Shown here: positions 56,932-64,000 of the stretch, one piece after another | Layout: every line of letters begins with the position of its first letter | Position numbering within the stretch: the stretch's first letter is position 1 | NCBI RefSeq assembly: GCF_001570565.1 | Contig: NZ_BBXE01000044.1 | Coordinates: 17,174 to 81,173, forward strand | Direction: 5' to 3' | Source of the DNA: Herbidospora yilanensis | Lineage (GTDB): Bacteria > Actinomycetota > Actinomycetes > Streptosporangiales > Streptosporangiaceae | Length of the DNA: 64,000 nt | The notes under the pieces: model-generated | The model's input: the letters and a program-made list of their open reading frames with translations, nothing else | Told to the model about the DNA's origin: nothing | Database searches by the model: none | Translations under genes and position numbers: made by a program

Positions 56932-57669
56932 ATGAGCGCCGACCTTGAGGGAAAGGTGGTGCTGGTGACGGGAGCGGCCTCCGGTCTGGGGGCCGCGACC
57001 GTCCATGACGTGCTGGCCTGCGGCGGGCGCGTGGTCGCCATGGACCTTTCGCGGGACGTCATGGCGCTGGCGGGGGAGCGGGTGATGCCCGTGGTCGGCG
57101 ACGCCGCCGACGAGCGGCAGGTGCTGGCCGCCGTACGAGCGGGGGAGGACGGGTTCGCGCGGGTGAACGGGGCCGTCGCGGCCGCGGGGATCACCCGTGC
57201 CGGGACCGTCGACTCGATGGACATGGACACCTGGAACGAGGTGCTGCGGGTGAACCTGACCTCGGTCTTCCTGCTCGCCAAGGCGTGCCTCCCCGCGTTC
57301 CGCCGGGCGGGCGGCGGCGCCCTGGTCGCCGTCGCCTCCCAGGTGGGGCTGGTGGGCTATCCCGAGAACGTCGCCTACTGCGCGGCCAAGGCAGGGGTGA
57401 TCAATCTGGTGCGTGCGATAGCGGTGGACGAACGCGGGAGCGGCGTCCGAGCGGTCGCGGTCTGCCCCGGACCCGTCGACACCCCGATGCTGCGCGAAGG
57501 GTTCGCCCAGACCGGGGAGAGCTACGAATTGGCGGCCTCACGGGTGCCGCTCGGCCGGGTCGCGAAGCCCGAGGAGATCAGCGGCACGATCTGCTTCCTC
57601 CTGTCGGACCAGGCCGCTTTCGTGACCGGCACGGCATGGACGGTAGACGGTGGCTACACGGCGCACTGA
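56932..57669 (+). CDS. SDR family NAD(P)-dependent oxidoreductase
   Basis: A 245-residue classical SDR: VTGAASGLGAATVHDVLACG, cofactor-selecting Asp in VVAMDLSRDV, NGAVAAAGITRAG, catalytic Ser in AVASQVGLVG, YCAAKAGVINLV (YxxxK) and CPGPVDTPML. It probably oxidises a hydroxyl of the imported compound with NAD. The ATG lies 54 bases after the binding-protein gene, in the same orientation. Confidence 0.9.
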   Translation: MSADLEGKVVLVTGAASGLGAATVHDVLACGGRVVAMDLSRDVMALAGERVMPVVGDAADERQVLAAVRAGEDGFARVNGAVAAAGITRAGTVDSMDMDTWNEVLRVNLTSVFLLAKACLPAFRRAGGGALVAVASQVGLVGYPENVAYCAAKAGVINLVRAIAVDERGSGVRAVAVCPGPVDTPMLREGFAQTGESYELAASRVPLGRVAKPEEISGTICFLLSDQAAFVTGTAWTVDGGYTAH

Positions 57670-57685
57670 CCCTCAGGTGAGCTCC

Positions 57686-58462
57686 GTGCACGCCTCGCTG
57701 GAGCCCCGGGCCCTGGAACTGTTGCAGGTGATCGCGAACTCACCGGAACCGCTCGGCGCGCGAGAGCTCGGCCGCCGCATCAAGGCGGGCGACCGGCCGC
57801 TGAGCGAGTCCACCGTGAACCGGCTGCTCCGGTGGCTGGACGAGCAGGGGCTGACCCGGTCGATGGACGGCAGGGGCAGGGTCGTGTCCGAGGCCGGCCG
57901 GGCGCTCGCCCAGCGCGCGGCTGCCGAGCACACCTGGCACCAGCAGCTCGGCGCCATGGAGATCAGGACCCTCCAGGACGTCCGCGACCTGCTGATCACC
58001 CGGCGAGGCGTGGAACGCGAGATCGTCAGGGAGGTGGCGGCATCGGTCTCGGAGGAGGACCTCGGACAGCTCCAGCTCGTCATCGAGGAGTACGAGCGAT
58101 CCGTGCACGCCGACGAGCAGCGCCGGGACGTGTCCATCAACTTCCACAAGGCGCTCGCCTCGACGGTGGAGAACTCGATGCTCCGCGCCGTGGCCATGGT
58201 GGTCTTCGACCACCGGTTCGACATGCTGGAACACGTCCTCGACATGGTCACCGCCGGTCGCGGCACCACCATGCACTCCGTACACGAGCATGAGGAGATC
58301 ATGCAGGCGATCCGGGCCGGCGACCCGGACGCGGCCGAAGCGGCAATGGTCCGCCACATCAACCGCCTGATCGACGACGCCAGTGCCGCAGTCACCCCTT
58401 CCGCGCGCCTGGCGATCGAACTGTTGCTGAACAACCACGGCCCCGTCATCGGCGGCACGTGA
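57686..58462 (+). CDS. FCD-domain transcriptional regulator (GntR/FadR-like)
   Basis: A 258-residue regulator. The N-terminal 70 residues form a winged helix of unusual type (ALELLQVIANSPEPLGAREL, STVNRLLRWLDEQGLTRSMD). From about 90 an FCD ligand domain follows (DVRDLLITRRGVEREIVREV, DVSINFHKALASTVENSMLR, HEHEEIMQAIRAGDPDAAEA, AMVRHINRLIDDA), with metal-binding Asp/His residues. GTG 57686 is chosen because AGGTGA (57675-57680) is 5 bases upstream; in-frame GTGs at 57677 and 57650 are less well placed. It sits inside the operon it probably controls through the two sites at 53203-53281. Confidence 0.85.
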   Translation: MHASLEPRALELLQVIANSPEPLGARELGRRIKAGDRPLSESTVNRLLRWLDEQGLTRSMDGRGRVVSEAGRALAQRAAAEHTWHQQLGAMEIRTLQDVRDLLITRRGVEREIVREVAASVSEEDLGQLQLVIEEYERSVHADEQRRDVSINFHKALASTVENSMLRAVAMVVFDHRFDMLEHVLDMVTAGRGTTMHSVHEHEEIMQAIRAGDPDAAEAAMVRHINRLIDDASAAVTPSARLAIELLLNNHGPVIGGT

Positions 58463-58476
58463 ACTTGGAGAAATCT

Positions 58477-58869
58477 GTGACCCCCATCATTCCGATCATC
58501 ACCGACGCGGCGGCGGCCCCGACCGCCTCCTACTCCCAGGGCCTCGTGGCCGGGCGGATCGTGGCGACGGCCGGGCAGGTCGGCCGCGATCCCCGTAACG
58601 GTGAGCTGGCGACGACGCTGGCCGGTCAGGTCGAACTGTCGATCGCCAACCTCAAGGCCGTGCTCGCGGCCGCGGGTCTCGACCTGTCGCACGTGGTGAA
58701 GACGACCTGCTTCCTCACCAGGATCGAGGACTTCGCGGAGTTCGACGCCGTCTACCGGCGCCACTTCGCCGATCCGTTCCCCGCCCGCAGCACGGTGGGC
58801 GTCGCTCTGGCGGGTGATCTGCTGTTCGAGATCGAGGCCTGGGCCGTCAAGCCCGAGGAAACGGCATGA
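58477..58869 (+). CDS. RidA family protein (enamine/imine deaminase)
   Basis: A 130-residue RidA/YjgF protein: SYSQGLVAGRIVATAGQVGR, LAGQVELSIANLKAVLAAAG, VVKTTCFLTRIEDFAEFDAV, and FPARSTVGVALAGDLLFEIE, with the carboxylate-binding Arg in PARSTV and the final Glu in FEIEA. GTG 58477 follows GGAG by 6 bases. RidA proteins hydrolyse reactive imines or related intermediates; in this operon it may act on an imine formed after decarbamoylation. The stop overlaps the hydantoinase start. Confidence 0.9.
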   Translation: MTPIIPIITDAAAAPTASYSQGLVAGRIVATAGQVGRDPRNGELATTLAGQVELSIANLKAVLAAAGLDLSHVVKTTCFLTRIEDFAEFDAVYRRHFADPFPARSTVGVALAGDLLFEIEAWAVKPEETA

Positions 58870-60242
58870 TGCCGGGCTTCGATGTGCTCATCCGGGGCGG
58901 CGAGGTCGTCAACGGGGACGGCAGGGCGGTGCTGGACGTCGGCGTGACCGGCGAACGGGTCACCGCGCTGCTCGCCCCCGGCTCGGCGGCCACCGCCGAA
59001 CGGGAGATCGACGCCACCGGGCTGCTCGTCATGCCCGGCGGCATTGACACCCACACCCACGTCGCCTGGCCTTTCGACGGGACCGTCACGGTGGACGACT
59101 GGTACAGCGCGACCAGGGCCGCGGCGCTCGGCGGGACCACCACGATCATCGACTTCGTCCCGCCCGGGGGCGGCGGCCTGACCGATCGCTGCCGGGCCCG
59201 GGTCGAGGAGGCCGCCGCCGGCGCGACCGTCGACTTCGGGTTCCACCCGATCCTCACCCCGGCCGACGCCCGGGCCCTCGACGAGATCGGCCAGGTCGTC
59301 GCCGAGGGGTTCACGTCGTTCAAGATGTACACGACGTACGAGGACCGGCGCGTCGACGACGGCAACGCCTGGACGCTGATGCGGGCCATCGCCGCCCACG
59401 GTGGCCTGCCGGGCTTCCACGCGGAGAACCACGAGATCCTCGCCTGCGCCCTGGACGACCAGGTCCGCTCCGGCAGGCTGAGCCTCGCCGACTACCCGCA
59501 CAGCCGTCCCGGGCTCGCCGAGGCCGAGACCATCCAGATGGTGTCGATGTACGCGCGGCGGCTGAACACGCCCGTCTACATCTTCCACGTGTCCGGGTCC
59601 GACGCCCTCGACGCCGTACGCGCCGCCCGCCGGGCCGGGACCGCGATCCACGCCGAGACCTGTACGCACTACCTCGCCCACGACGAGAGCGTGTTCCATG
59701 GTCAGGACGCGTGGCGCTTCGTCATCTCGCCGCCGATCCGCACCGCCGGGGACCAGCTCGATCTCTGGTCCGGGGTGTGCGAGGGCACGGTAGTCTCCGT
59801 CGGCTCCGACCACTGCGCGTACGACACCGCGCTGAAACAGGCATGGGAGCACGACCACCGCAGGATCCCCGCAGGGGCCCCCGGTATCGAAGCCCGCACG
59901 CCGGTGCTGTGGAACCAGGCCGTCGGCGTACGCGGACTCGACCCCTGCCTGTTCGTCCAGGTCTCGGCGGAACGCGCCGCCAGAACGCTCGGACTGTACC
60001 CGCGCAAGGGCCGCATCGCGGTGGGCGCCGACGCCGACCTCGTCCTGTGGGACCCCGCCCACCCGTGGACCGGCGACGACCTGCGGCCCGTCTCGCCCGC
60101 GACCTTCTCCCTGTACGACCGGGCCCACGGCACCGGCCTTCCCCGCCACGTCATCGCCGCAGGCCGCACTGTCGTCGAGGACAGGCGCTTCACCGGAGAG
60201 AAGGGCGCGGGACGCTTCCTCGCCCGGGAACCACGGCCATGA
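58866..60242 (+). CDS. Dihydropyrimidinase/D-hydantoinase family amidohydrolase
   Basis: A 458-residue binuclear-zinc cyclic amidohydrolase with all ligands visible: His63 and His65 in DTHTHV, the carboxylated Lys153 in SFKMYTTYED, His185 in FHAENHE, His241 in IFHVSG and Asp315 in VGSDHCAY. Unlike the HyuA/B enzymes at the other end of the window it needs no ATP. It opens hydantoin or dihydropyrimidine rings to N-carbamoyl amino acids. The overlap with RidA and with the kinase places it firmly in the operon; with the amidase at 53343 it makes a two-step hydantoin-to-amine route. Confidence 0.92.
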   Translation: MMPGFDVLIRGGEVVNGDGRAVLDVGVTGERVTALLAPGSAATAEREIDATGLLVMPGGIDTHTHVAWPFDGTVTVDDWYSATRAAALGGTTTIIDFVPPGGGGLTDRCRARVEEAAAGATVDFGFHPILTPADARALDEIGQVVAEGFTSFKMYTTYEDRRVDDGNAWTLMRAIAAHGGLPGFHAENHEILACALDDQVRSGRLSLADYPHSRPGLAEAETIQMVSMYARRLNTPVYIFHVSGSDALDAVRAARRAGTAIHAETCTHYLAHDESVFHGQDAWRFVISPPIRTAGDQLDLWSGVCEGTVVSVGSDHCAYDTALKQAWEHDHRRIPAGAPGIEARTPVLWNQAVGVRGLDPCLFVQVSAERAARTLGLYPRKGRIAVGADADLVLWDPAHPWTGDDLRPVSPATFSLYDRAHGTGLPRHVIAAGRTVVEDRRFTGEKGAGRFLAREPRP

Positions 60243-61180
60243 GCGCACCCGACGTCGTGACCTACGGCGAGATCATGGGCAACTTCGTGGCAACCACAGC
60301 AGGGCCGCTGGAGAAGGCCGAACTGTTCCGGCGGCGGCTGGCCGGAGCCGAACTGAATGTCGCGGTCGCGCTCTCCCGCCTCGGTCACCGTGTCGGTTTC
60401 GTCGGCCGCGTCGGCGGCGATCCGCTGGGGGAGGCCGCCCGCGCCCGCCTGCGCGAGGAGGGCATCGACGGTACGCACGTGCAGGTCGAGGAACACGAGG
60501 TCACCGGTATCCAGCTGAAGGAGCGGGCAGTCACGGAAGACCCCCGTTACGTGTACTACCGGCGCGGCAGCGCCGGTTCGCTGCTCACGCCCTCTTCGGA
60601 GGCGCTCGGCTACGTGGCGTCGGCCAGGCACCTGCACGCGACCGGCATCCCGCCCGCGCTGTCGGACACGGCGCGGCGGTTCGCGGTCGAGGCCGTCGAA
60701 GCGGCCAGGGACGCCGGCGTCGGCGTGTCCTTCGACCCGAACCTGCGTCCCACCCTGTGGCCGGACCAGGACGAAATGGTACGGGTGGTGGGCGAACTGG
60801 CCGTCCGCGCGGACTGGGTGCTGCCGGGAATCGCGGAAGGCGAGACGCTGACCGGAAGGCGCGAGCCGCAGGCCATCGCCGACTACTACCTGTCGCGGGG
60901 TGCGCGCGGGGTCGCCGTCAAACTGGGCGCCCGCGGCGCCTGCCTGTTCACACCGGACGCGTCGTGGACGCAACCGCCCTTCCCGGTGCGGACCGTCGAC
61001 ACCATCGGGGCGGGTGACGGATTCGCGGCGGGGTTCATCAGCGCTCTGCTCGACGGTCTCGGCGACCGGCAGCGCCTTGAGCGCGCCTGCGCGGTGGGCG
61101 CCCTGGCCACCGGCAACGAAGGCGACTGCGACGGCATGCCCAGCCGCTCGGAACTGGACGCACTCCTCGCGGACGGATGA
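60239..61180 (+). CDS. PfkB family carbohydrate kinase (2-keto-3-deoxygluconate kinase-like)
   Basis: A 313-residue sugar kinase. The N-terminal GGA-type region is FRRRLAGAELNVAVALSRLG with GFVGRVGGDPLGEAARARLR. The substrate-strand Arg is in YYRRGSAGSLL, FDPNLRPTLWP resembles KDG kinases, and the catalytic motif is TIGAGDGFAAGF. It overlaps the hydantoinase stop in ATGA. It phosphorylates a sugar or sugar acid before the aldolase-type step of the next gene. Confidence 0.9.
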   Translation: MSAPDVVTYGEIMGNFVATTAGPLEKAELFRRRLAGAELNVAVALSRLGHRVGFVGRVGGDPLGEAARARLREEGIDGTHVQVEEHEVTGIQLKERAVTEDPRYVYYRRGSAGSLLTPSSEALGYVASARHLHATGIPPALSDTARRFAVEAVEAARDAGVGVSFDPNLRPTLWPDQDEMVRVVGELAVRADWVLPGIAEGETLTGRREPQAIADYYLSRGARGVAVKLGARGACLFTPDASWTQPPFPVRTVDTIGAGDGFAAGFISALLDGLGDRQRLERACAVGALATGNEGDCDGMPSRSELDALLADG

Positions 61181-61831
61181 ATGGAACTGCAAGTAGCCCT
61201 TGACCGGATGACCCTCGACCGTGCCGTGGACCTGGCCGGGCTCGTCGCCCCGTACGCCGACTGGATCGAGGTGGGCACCTCCCTGATCAAGCGATACGGC
61301 ACGGCGGCGATCAGCGCGGTCGTGGACGCGGCCGGTCACGTCCCCGTGGTCGCCGACACCAAGACCGCCGACGACGCCGCGACCGAACTCGGCATGTGCT
61401 TCACCGCGGGCGCCCAGGCCGTGACGGTACTCGGCATGACCACGGACGCCACCATAGAAGCCTGTGTCGCGATCACGGCGGACCAGGACGCCGAACTCCT
61501 CATCGACCTCCTGGCCGTGCCGCCACCGCGGCGCACGCACCTCCTCGCCGTGATCGAACAGGCTCATCACGTACTCTGGACGCCGCACGTGGGCAGGGAC
61601 GCCCGCCAGGAGATCGCGGCAACCCGGATGGCCGAGGCCCTCGGCCCCTGGGCGAGTGGTCTGCGGATCGCCGTCGCCGGCGGGCTCACCGCGGCCGACG
61701 TGGCGGCCCTGACCCCCGAATGGCCACGCCTGCGGTTCGTCGTGGGCGGGGCGATCACCTCTGCGCCGGATCCGCTTGCCGCCGTCGCCCAGATGAAGGC
61801 CGCCATGCGGCCCGCGGAAGGAAAGCCATGA
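61181..61831 (+). CDS. 3-hexulose-6-phosphate synthase / 3-keto-L-gulonate-6-phosphate decarboxylase family protein
   Basis: A 216-residue (beta/alpha)8 protein of the OMP-decarboxylase suprafamily. The active-site set is complete: Asp8 in VALDRM, Glu30 in WIEVGTSLIKRYG, and Asp59, Lys61, Asp64 in ADTKTADD; the phosphate site is VAGGLTAAD with VVGGAIT. The family either joins formaldehyde to ribulose 5-phosphate (HPS) or decarboxylates 3-keto-gulonate 6-phosphate; sequence alone does not decide. The following isomerase gene favours HPS-type chemistry. The ATG follows the kinase stop directly. Confidence 0.9.
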   Translation: MELQVALDRMTLDRAVDLAGLVAPYADWIEVGTSLIKRYGTAAISAVVDAAGHVPVVADTKTADDAATELGMCFTAGAQAVTVLGMTTDATIEACVAITADQDAELLIDLLAVPPPRRTHLLAVIEQAHHVLWTPHVGRDARQEIAATRMAEALGPWASGLRIAVAGGLTAADVAALTPEWPRLRFVVGGAITSAPDPLAAVAQMKAAMRPAEGKP

Positions 61832-62385
61832 GCTCCGACCACCTTCTCGACGTGGTCCTGTCCGAGATCGCCGGTGTGCTGGCCCGGATCGACCCCTCCT
61901 CGCTCGGGGCGGCCGTGGACCTGCTGGACGGCACGCCACGGATCTTCGTGGCCGGGGAAGGCAGATCGGGGTACATGGCCAGAGCATTCGCCATGCGCCT
62001 GGTGCATCTGGGCCGCACGGCCTTCTTCGTCGGCGACACCTGCACACCGTCCACCGGCCGTGGCGATCTCCTCGTCGCCGTCTCCGGGTCCGGAACCACG
62101 TCGTCCGTCGTGCGCGCCGCGCAAGCGGTGACCGAAGGCGGCGGCACCGTACTCGCGGTCACCACCGCGGCCACCTCACCCCTCGCCTCCACCGCCCGCC
62201 ACGTCCTGCCCATCCCCGCGGCCACCAAACACCGCCGCCCCGGAGAGGCGGCCACGATCCAGCCACTGTCCAGCCTCTTCGACCAGTGCACACACGTCGT
62301 ACTCGACCGCCTTTGCCTGGAACTGGCTCGCCGCCACGACATCACGGACGACCAGGCCCGCCGGGCCCATGCGAACACGGAGTGA
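61828..62385 (+). CDS. 6-phospho-3-hexuloisomerase family SIS-domain protein
   Basis: A 185-residue SIS-domain sugar isomerase: RIFVAGEGRSGYMARAFAMR, VHLGRTAFFVGDTCTPSTGR, LLVAVSGSGTTSSVVRAAQA, and the closing PLSSLFDQCTHVVLDRLCLE. These are the marks of 6-phospho-3-hexuloisomerase (PHI, HxlB), which converts arabino-3-hexulose 6-phosphate and fructose 6-phosphate. GGAAGGAAAGCC precedes ATG 61828, which overlaps the synthase stop. With the preceding gene it forms the ribulose-monophosphate pair and links the operon to central sugar phosphates. Confidence 0.9.
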   Translation: MSSDHLLDVVLSEIAGVLARIDPSSLGAAVDLLDGTPRIFVAGEGRSGYMARAFAMRLVHLGRTAFFVGDTCTPSTGRGDLLVAVSGSGTTSSVVRAAQAVTEGGGTVLAVTTAATSPLASTARHVLPIPAATKHRRPGEAATIQPLSSLFDQCTHVVLDRLCLELARRHDITDDQARRAHANTE

Positions 62386-62510
62386 AGCCGCAGGACCGCG
62401 CCCGCCACGAGCCCGACACGTTCCTCCAGCGGCTCGACGAAACTCCGCGCGGGGAGTCGCTGGTCGTCGGTCCGGGGAGGAGCAGTCGGCGATCACATCC
62501 CACTCGATGG

Positions 62511-62522
62511 TCAATTAGTTGA
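62511..62522. promoter_or_regulatory. Possible PadR operator
   Basis: TCAA-TTAG-TTGA, a 12-bp palindrome in the only AT-rich stretch before the PadR gene. PadR proteins often bind such sites at their own promoters. The arms are short, so this is tentative. Confidence 0.35.
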
Positions 62523-62540
62523 ATAGGTATGGTGTTGAGC

Positions 62541-63122
62541 ATGTCTCTGCGCCACGCCGTCATGGCCGCCCTGCTGGAGGGCGAGGCCAGCGGTTACGAC
62601 CTGGCCAAGGGCTTCGACGCCTCGGTCGCCAACTTCTGGATGGCCACCCCCCAGCAGCTCTACCGAGAGCTCGACCGCATGCACGAAGAGGGCCTCGTCC
62701 ACGCCCGTCTGGTGCACCAGGACCGTCGCCCCAGCAAACGCCTGTTCTCCCTCACCGACGAGGGCCGCCGCGACCTCCACGCCTTCACCAGGGAACCGAC
62801 CCGTCCCGGCGCGATCAGGGAGGATCTGTTCGTGCAGGTCCAGGCCGTCGACGCGGGCGACGCCGCCGCCGTGCGCGCGGCGATCGAGGAGCGCCTCTCC
62901 TGGGCGGAAGCCAAGATCGCCCGGTACGACCGCCTCCGGACCCGCATCCTCGACGGCCGCACCGAGGAGGAGTTCCTCGACCACGCCGACCGCATCGGCC
63001 CCTACCTCACGGTCACCCGCGGACTGGCCTTCGAACGCGAGAACCGTCACTGGTGCCAGTGGGCGCTGACGGCGCTCGACCGGAGGATCACCACCCGAAC
63101 GAGGCCGGAGGCGGCCGGATGA
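62541..63122 (+). CDS. PadR family transcriptional regulator
   Basis: A 193-residue regulator: SLRHAVMAALLEGEASGYDL, FWMATPQQLYRELDRMHEEG and RPSKRLFSLTDEGRRDLHAF form the PadR winged helix. The C-terminal Vir_C-type helical domain follows (ERLSWAEAKIARYDRLRTRI and GLAFERENRHWCQWALTALD). ATG 62541 gives the usual PadR opening MSLRHAV; ATG 62529 is an alternative. It overlaps the downstream GDSL hydrolase gene in ATGA and probably controls that operon. Confidence 0.9.
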   Translation: MSLRHAVMAALLEGEASGYDLAKGFDASVANFWMATPQQLYRELDRMHEEGLVHARLVHQDRRPSKRLFSLTDEGRRDLHAFTREPTRPGAIREDLFVQVQAVDAGDAAAVRAAIEERLSWAEAKIARYDRLRTRILDGRTEEEFLDHADRIGPYLTVTRGLAFERENRHWCQWALTALDRRITTRTRPEAAG

Positions 63123-63892
63123 CCTACCTGCGTTACGTCGCCATCGGCGACAGCCAGACCGAGGGGCTCAACGACGGCGACGAGTCGTCCGGTTATCGGG
63201 GCTGGGCCGACCGCCTGGCCGAGCACCTGGCGGCGGGCAGTCCCGACGTGCTCTACGCCAATCTGGCGGTCAGGGGCCGTCTCGCCGCCCGGATCCGCGC
63301 CGAGCAGGTGGGACCCGCGCTGGCGCTCAAGCCCGACCTGGTGTCGGTGATGGCCGGCATGAACGACATCCCGCGGCCGGGGAGCGATCCGGCCGTCGTC
63401 GCCGGGGAGGTGGAGGAGATGGTCCGCGCCTTCACCGCGACCGGCGCGACGGTGCTGACCTTCACGTTCCCGAACATCGCCGAGATCGCCCCGATCGCCC
63501 GGCGGTTCCTGCCCAAGGTCCTCGACTTCAACGACCGGCTCCGTGAGGCCTCCCGCCGGCACGGCGCCGTCCTGGTGGACACCTTCCCCTACCCCGTCTC
63601 CACCGACGCCAGGTTGTGGAGCCGCGATCGCCTCCACGCCGCCCCCTTGGGCCACGAACGCATCGCCGCCGCGGCCGCCCACGCCCTGGGCCTGCCCGGC
63701 AGCGACCTCACCTGGACCGGCGAACTGCGGCCGATCCGCCGCCCGAACACCCTGCTCCGCACCGGCGCCGAGGTGCGCTGGGCCGCCGCCTTCCTCGGCC
63801 CGTGGGTGATCCGCCGCATCCGGGGCCGATCGAGTGGCGACGGCCGGACGGCCAAACGCCCGGCCCTGCTCCCGGTCATCCCACGAGCGTGA
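63119..63892 (+). CDS. SGNH/GDSL hydrolase family protein
   Basis: A 257-residue SGNH hydrolase: block I YVAIGDSQTEGLNDG (catalytic Ser), block II YANLAVRGR (Gly/Asn), block III VMAGMNDIPRP (GxND) and block V LWSRDRLHAAPLGHERIA (Asp-x-x-His). No signal peptide is present. The C-terminal 60 residues carry a hydrophobic, basic region. It would hydrolyse esters or lipids in the cytoplasm. It is co-transcribed with the PadR gene. Confidence 0.9.
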   Translation: MTYLRYVAIGDSQTEGLNDGDESSGYRGWADRLAEHLAAGSPDVLYANLAVRGRLAARIRAEQVGPALALKPDLVSVMAGMNDIPRPGSDPAVVAGEVEEMVRAFTATGATVLTFTFPNIAEIAPIARRFLPKVLDFNDRLREASRRHGAVLVDTFPYPVSTDARLWSRDRLHAAPLGHERIAAAAAHALGLPGSDLTWTGELRPIRRPNTLLRTGAEVRWAAAFLGPWVIRRIRGRSSGDGRTAKRPALLPVIPRA

Positions 63893-63919
63893 CGACCGGG
63901 ACGCCGAGGCGGCCGGCCG

Positions 63920-64000
63920 CTACTTGAGGACCGGGTACTTTCGGACGAGGGGCAGGCGGGCCCACCGGCGGCCCAGGCCCCAGGTGTCGCCGGCCGCGGT
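63920..64000 (-). CDS. C-terminal end of an unidentified protein (partial)
   Basis: The last 26 codons of a minus-strand gene that begins beyond the window: GDTWGLGRRWARLPLVRKYP then VLK and TAG. The basic, Trp-containing tail recalls the cytoplasmic end of a membrane protein, but no family can be named. It is convergent with the GDSL hydrolase gene; 27 bases lie between the stops. Confidence 0.45.
   Translation of the reverse strand, partial: TAAGDTWGLGRRWARLPLVRKYPVLK

Noticed and set aside
59702..62047. 781-codon minus-strand frame opposite the kinase and HPS genes
   Set aside because: Arg/Gly/Ala/Val-rich antisense frame without motifs; the plus strand holds four well-supported overlapping genes.
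1..64000. CRISPR arrays, tRNA genes, rRNA genes, riboswitches and an intact prophage
   Set aside because: No regularly spaced repeats, cloverleaf-like sequences or phage structural genes were seen. The holin-like gene alone does not indicate a prophage.

Overview
The window is strongly GC-rich, gene-dense DNA with many GTG starts, GGAGG-type ribosome binding sites, 4-bp ATGA/GTGA gene overlaps, lipoprotein signal peptides and large numbers of one-component regulators. This points to a filamentous actinomycete chromosome; the mix would fit a Streptosporangiaceae-like genome, but genus is not decidable from the sequence. No rRNA, tRNA or CRISPR array was seen.

Region 1 (1-9750) is a catabolic operon. 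It holds the end of an Opp/Dpp-type permease, a fused two-domain oligopeptide-type ATPase, one hydantoinase/oxoprolinase A subunit, two closely related B subunits in tandem, a metal-dependent amidohydrolase and an NTF2-like protein. It faces a convergent XRE-cupin regulator with a perfect palindrome upstream. Region 2 (9.8-22.7 kb) is a patchwork of small transcription units: secreted proteins and lipoproteins, a DUF4328 membrane protein, an ECF sigma factor with a SnoaL tail, a serine hydrolase, and three HxlR regulators each divergent from a small redox or membrane gene. An alcohol dehydrogenase sits next to a decayed XRE regulator and a truncated cupin.

Region 3 (22.7-26.7 kb) holds a CYP152-type peroxygenase P450 and then the most unusual cassette of the window: a 160-residue acidic beta-rich protein with a C2-like motif, a MACPF-like protein fused to a C-terminal PASTA domain, and a four-helix holin-like membrane protein, closed by a strong terminator. 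The arrangement suggests a two-component pore-forming toxin with its own release protein. Region 4 (27-36 kb) is a worn island: an RTX-like secreted protein, a FAD monooxygenase plus methyltransferase, a glycosyltransferase remnant, a secreted tripeptidyl-aminopeptidase-like hydrolase, a TetR regulator and a membrane-protein/hydrolase pair. It is littered with IS630, IS5 and IS3 family remnants. Three promoters in it share a similar 20-bp motif, suggesting one TetR regulon.

Region 5 (36-52.4 kb) has a CPBP protease, two convergent orphan sensor kinases, a GH6 cellulase with CBM2, DUF6644/DUF6152 proteins, an SDR plus a second alcohol dehydrogenase with an intact XRE regulator (the paralogue of the decayed pair in region 2), an ArsR-arsenate reductase fusion with VOC and HIT genes and a ChrA fragment, a secreted beta-helix protein behind a CebR-like palindrome, and a flavin oxidase. 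Region 6 (52.4-62.4 kb) starts with a broken GyrB-like gene and continues, behind two identical-pattern 18-bp operators, with an operon of 11 genes. These are a carbamoylsarcosine-amidase-like hydrolase, a ribose-type ABC importer, an SDR, an FCD-type regulator, RidA, a cyclic dihydropyrimidinase/hydantoinase, a PfkB kinase, and hexulose-phosphate synthase and isomerase homologues. Together they look like import and breakdown of a sugar-linked hydantoin or ureide-type compound that ends in pentulose/hexulose phosphates. The window ends with a PadR regulator, a GDSL hydrolase and the 3' tip of a further gene.
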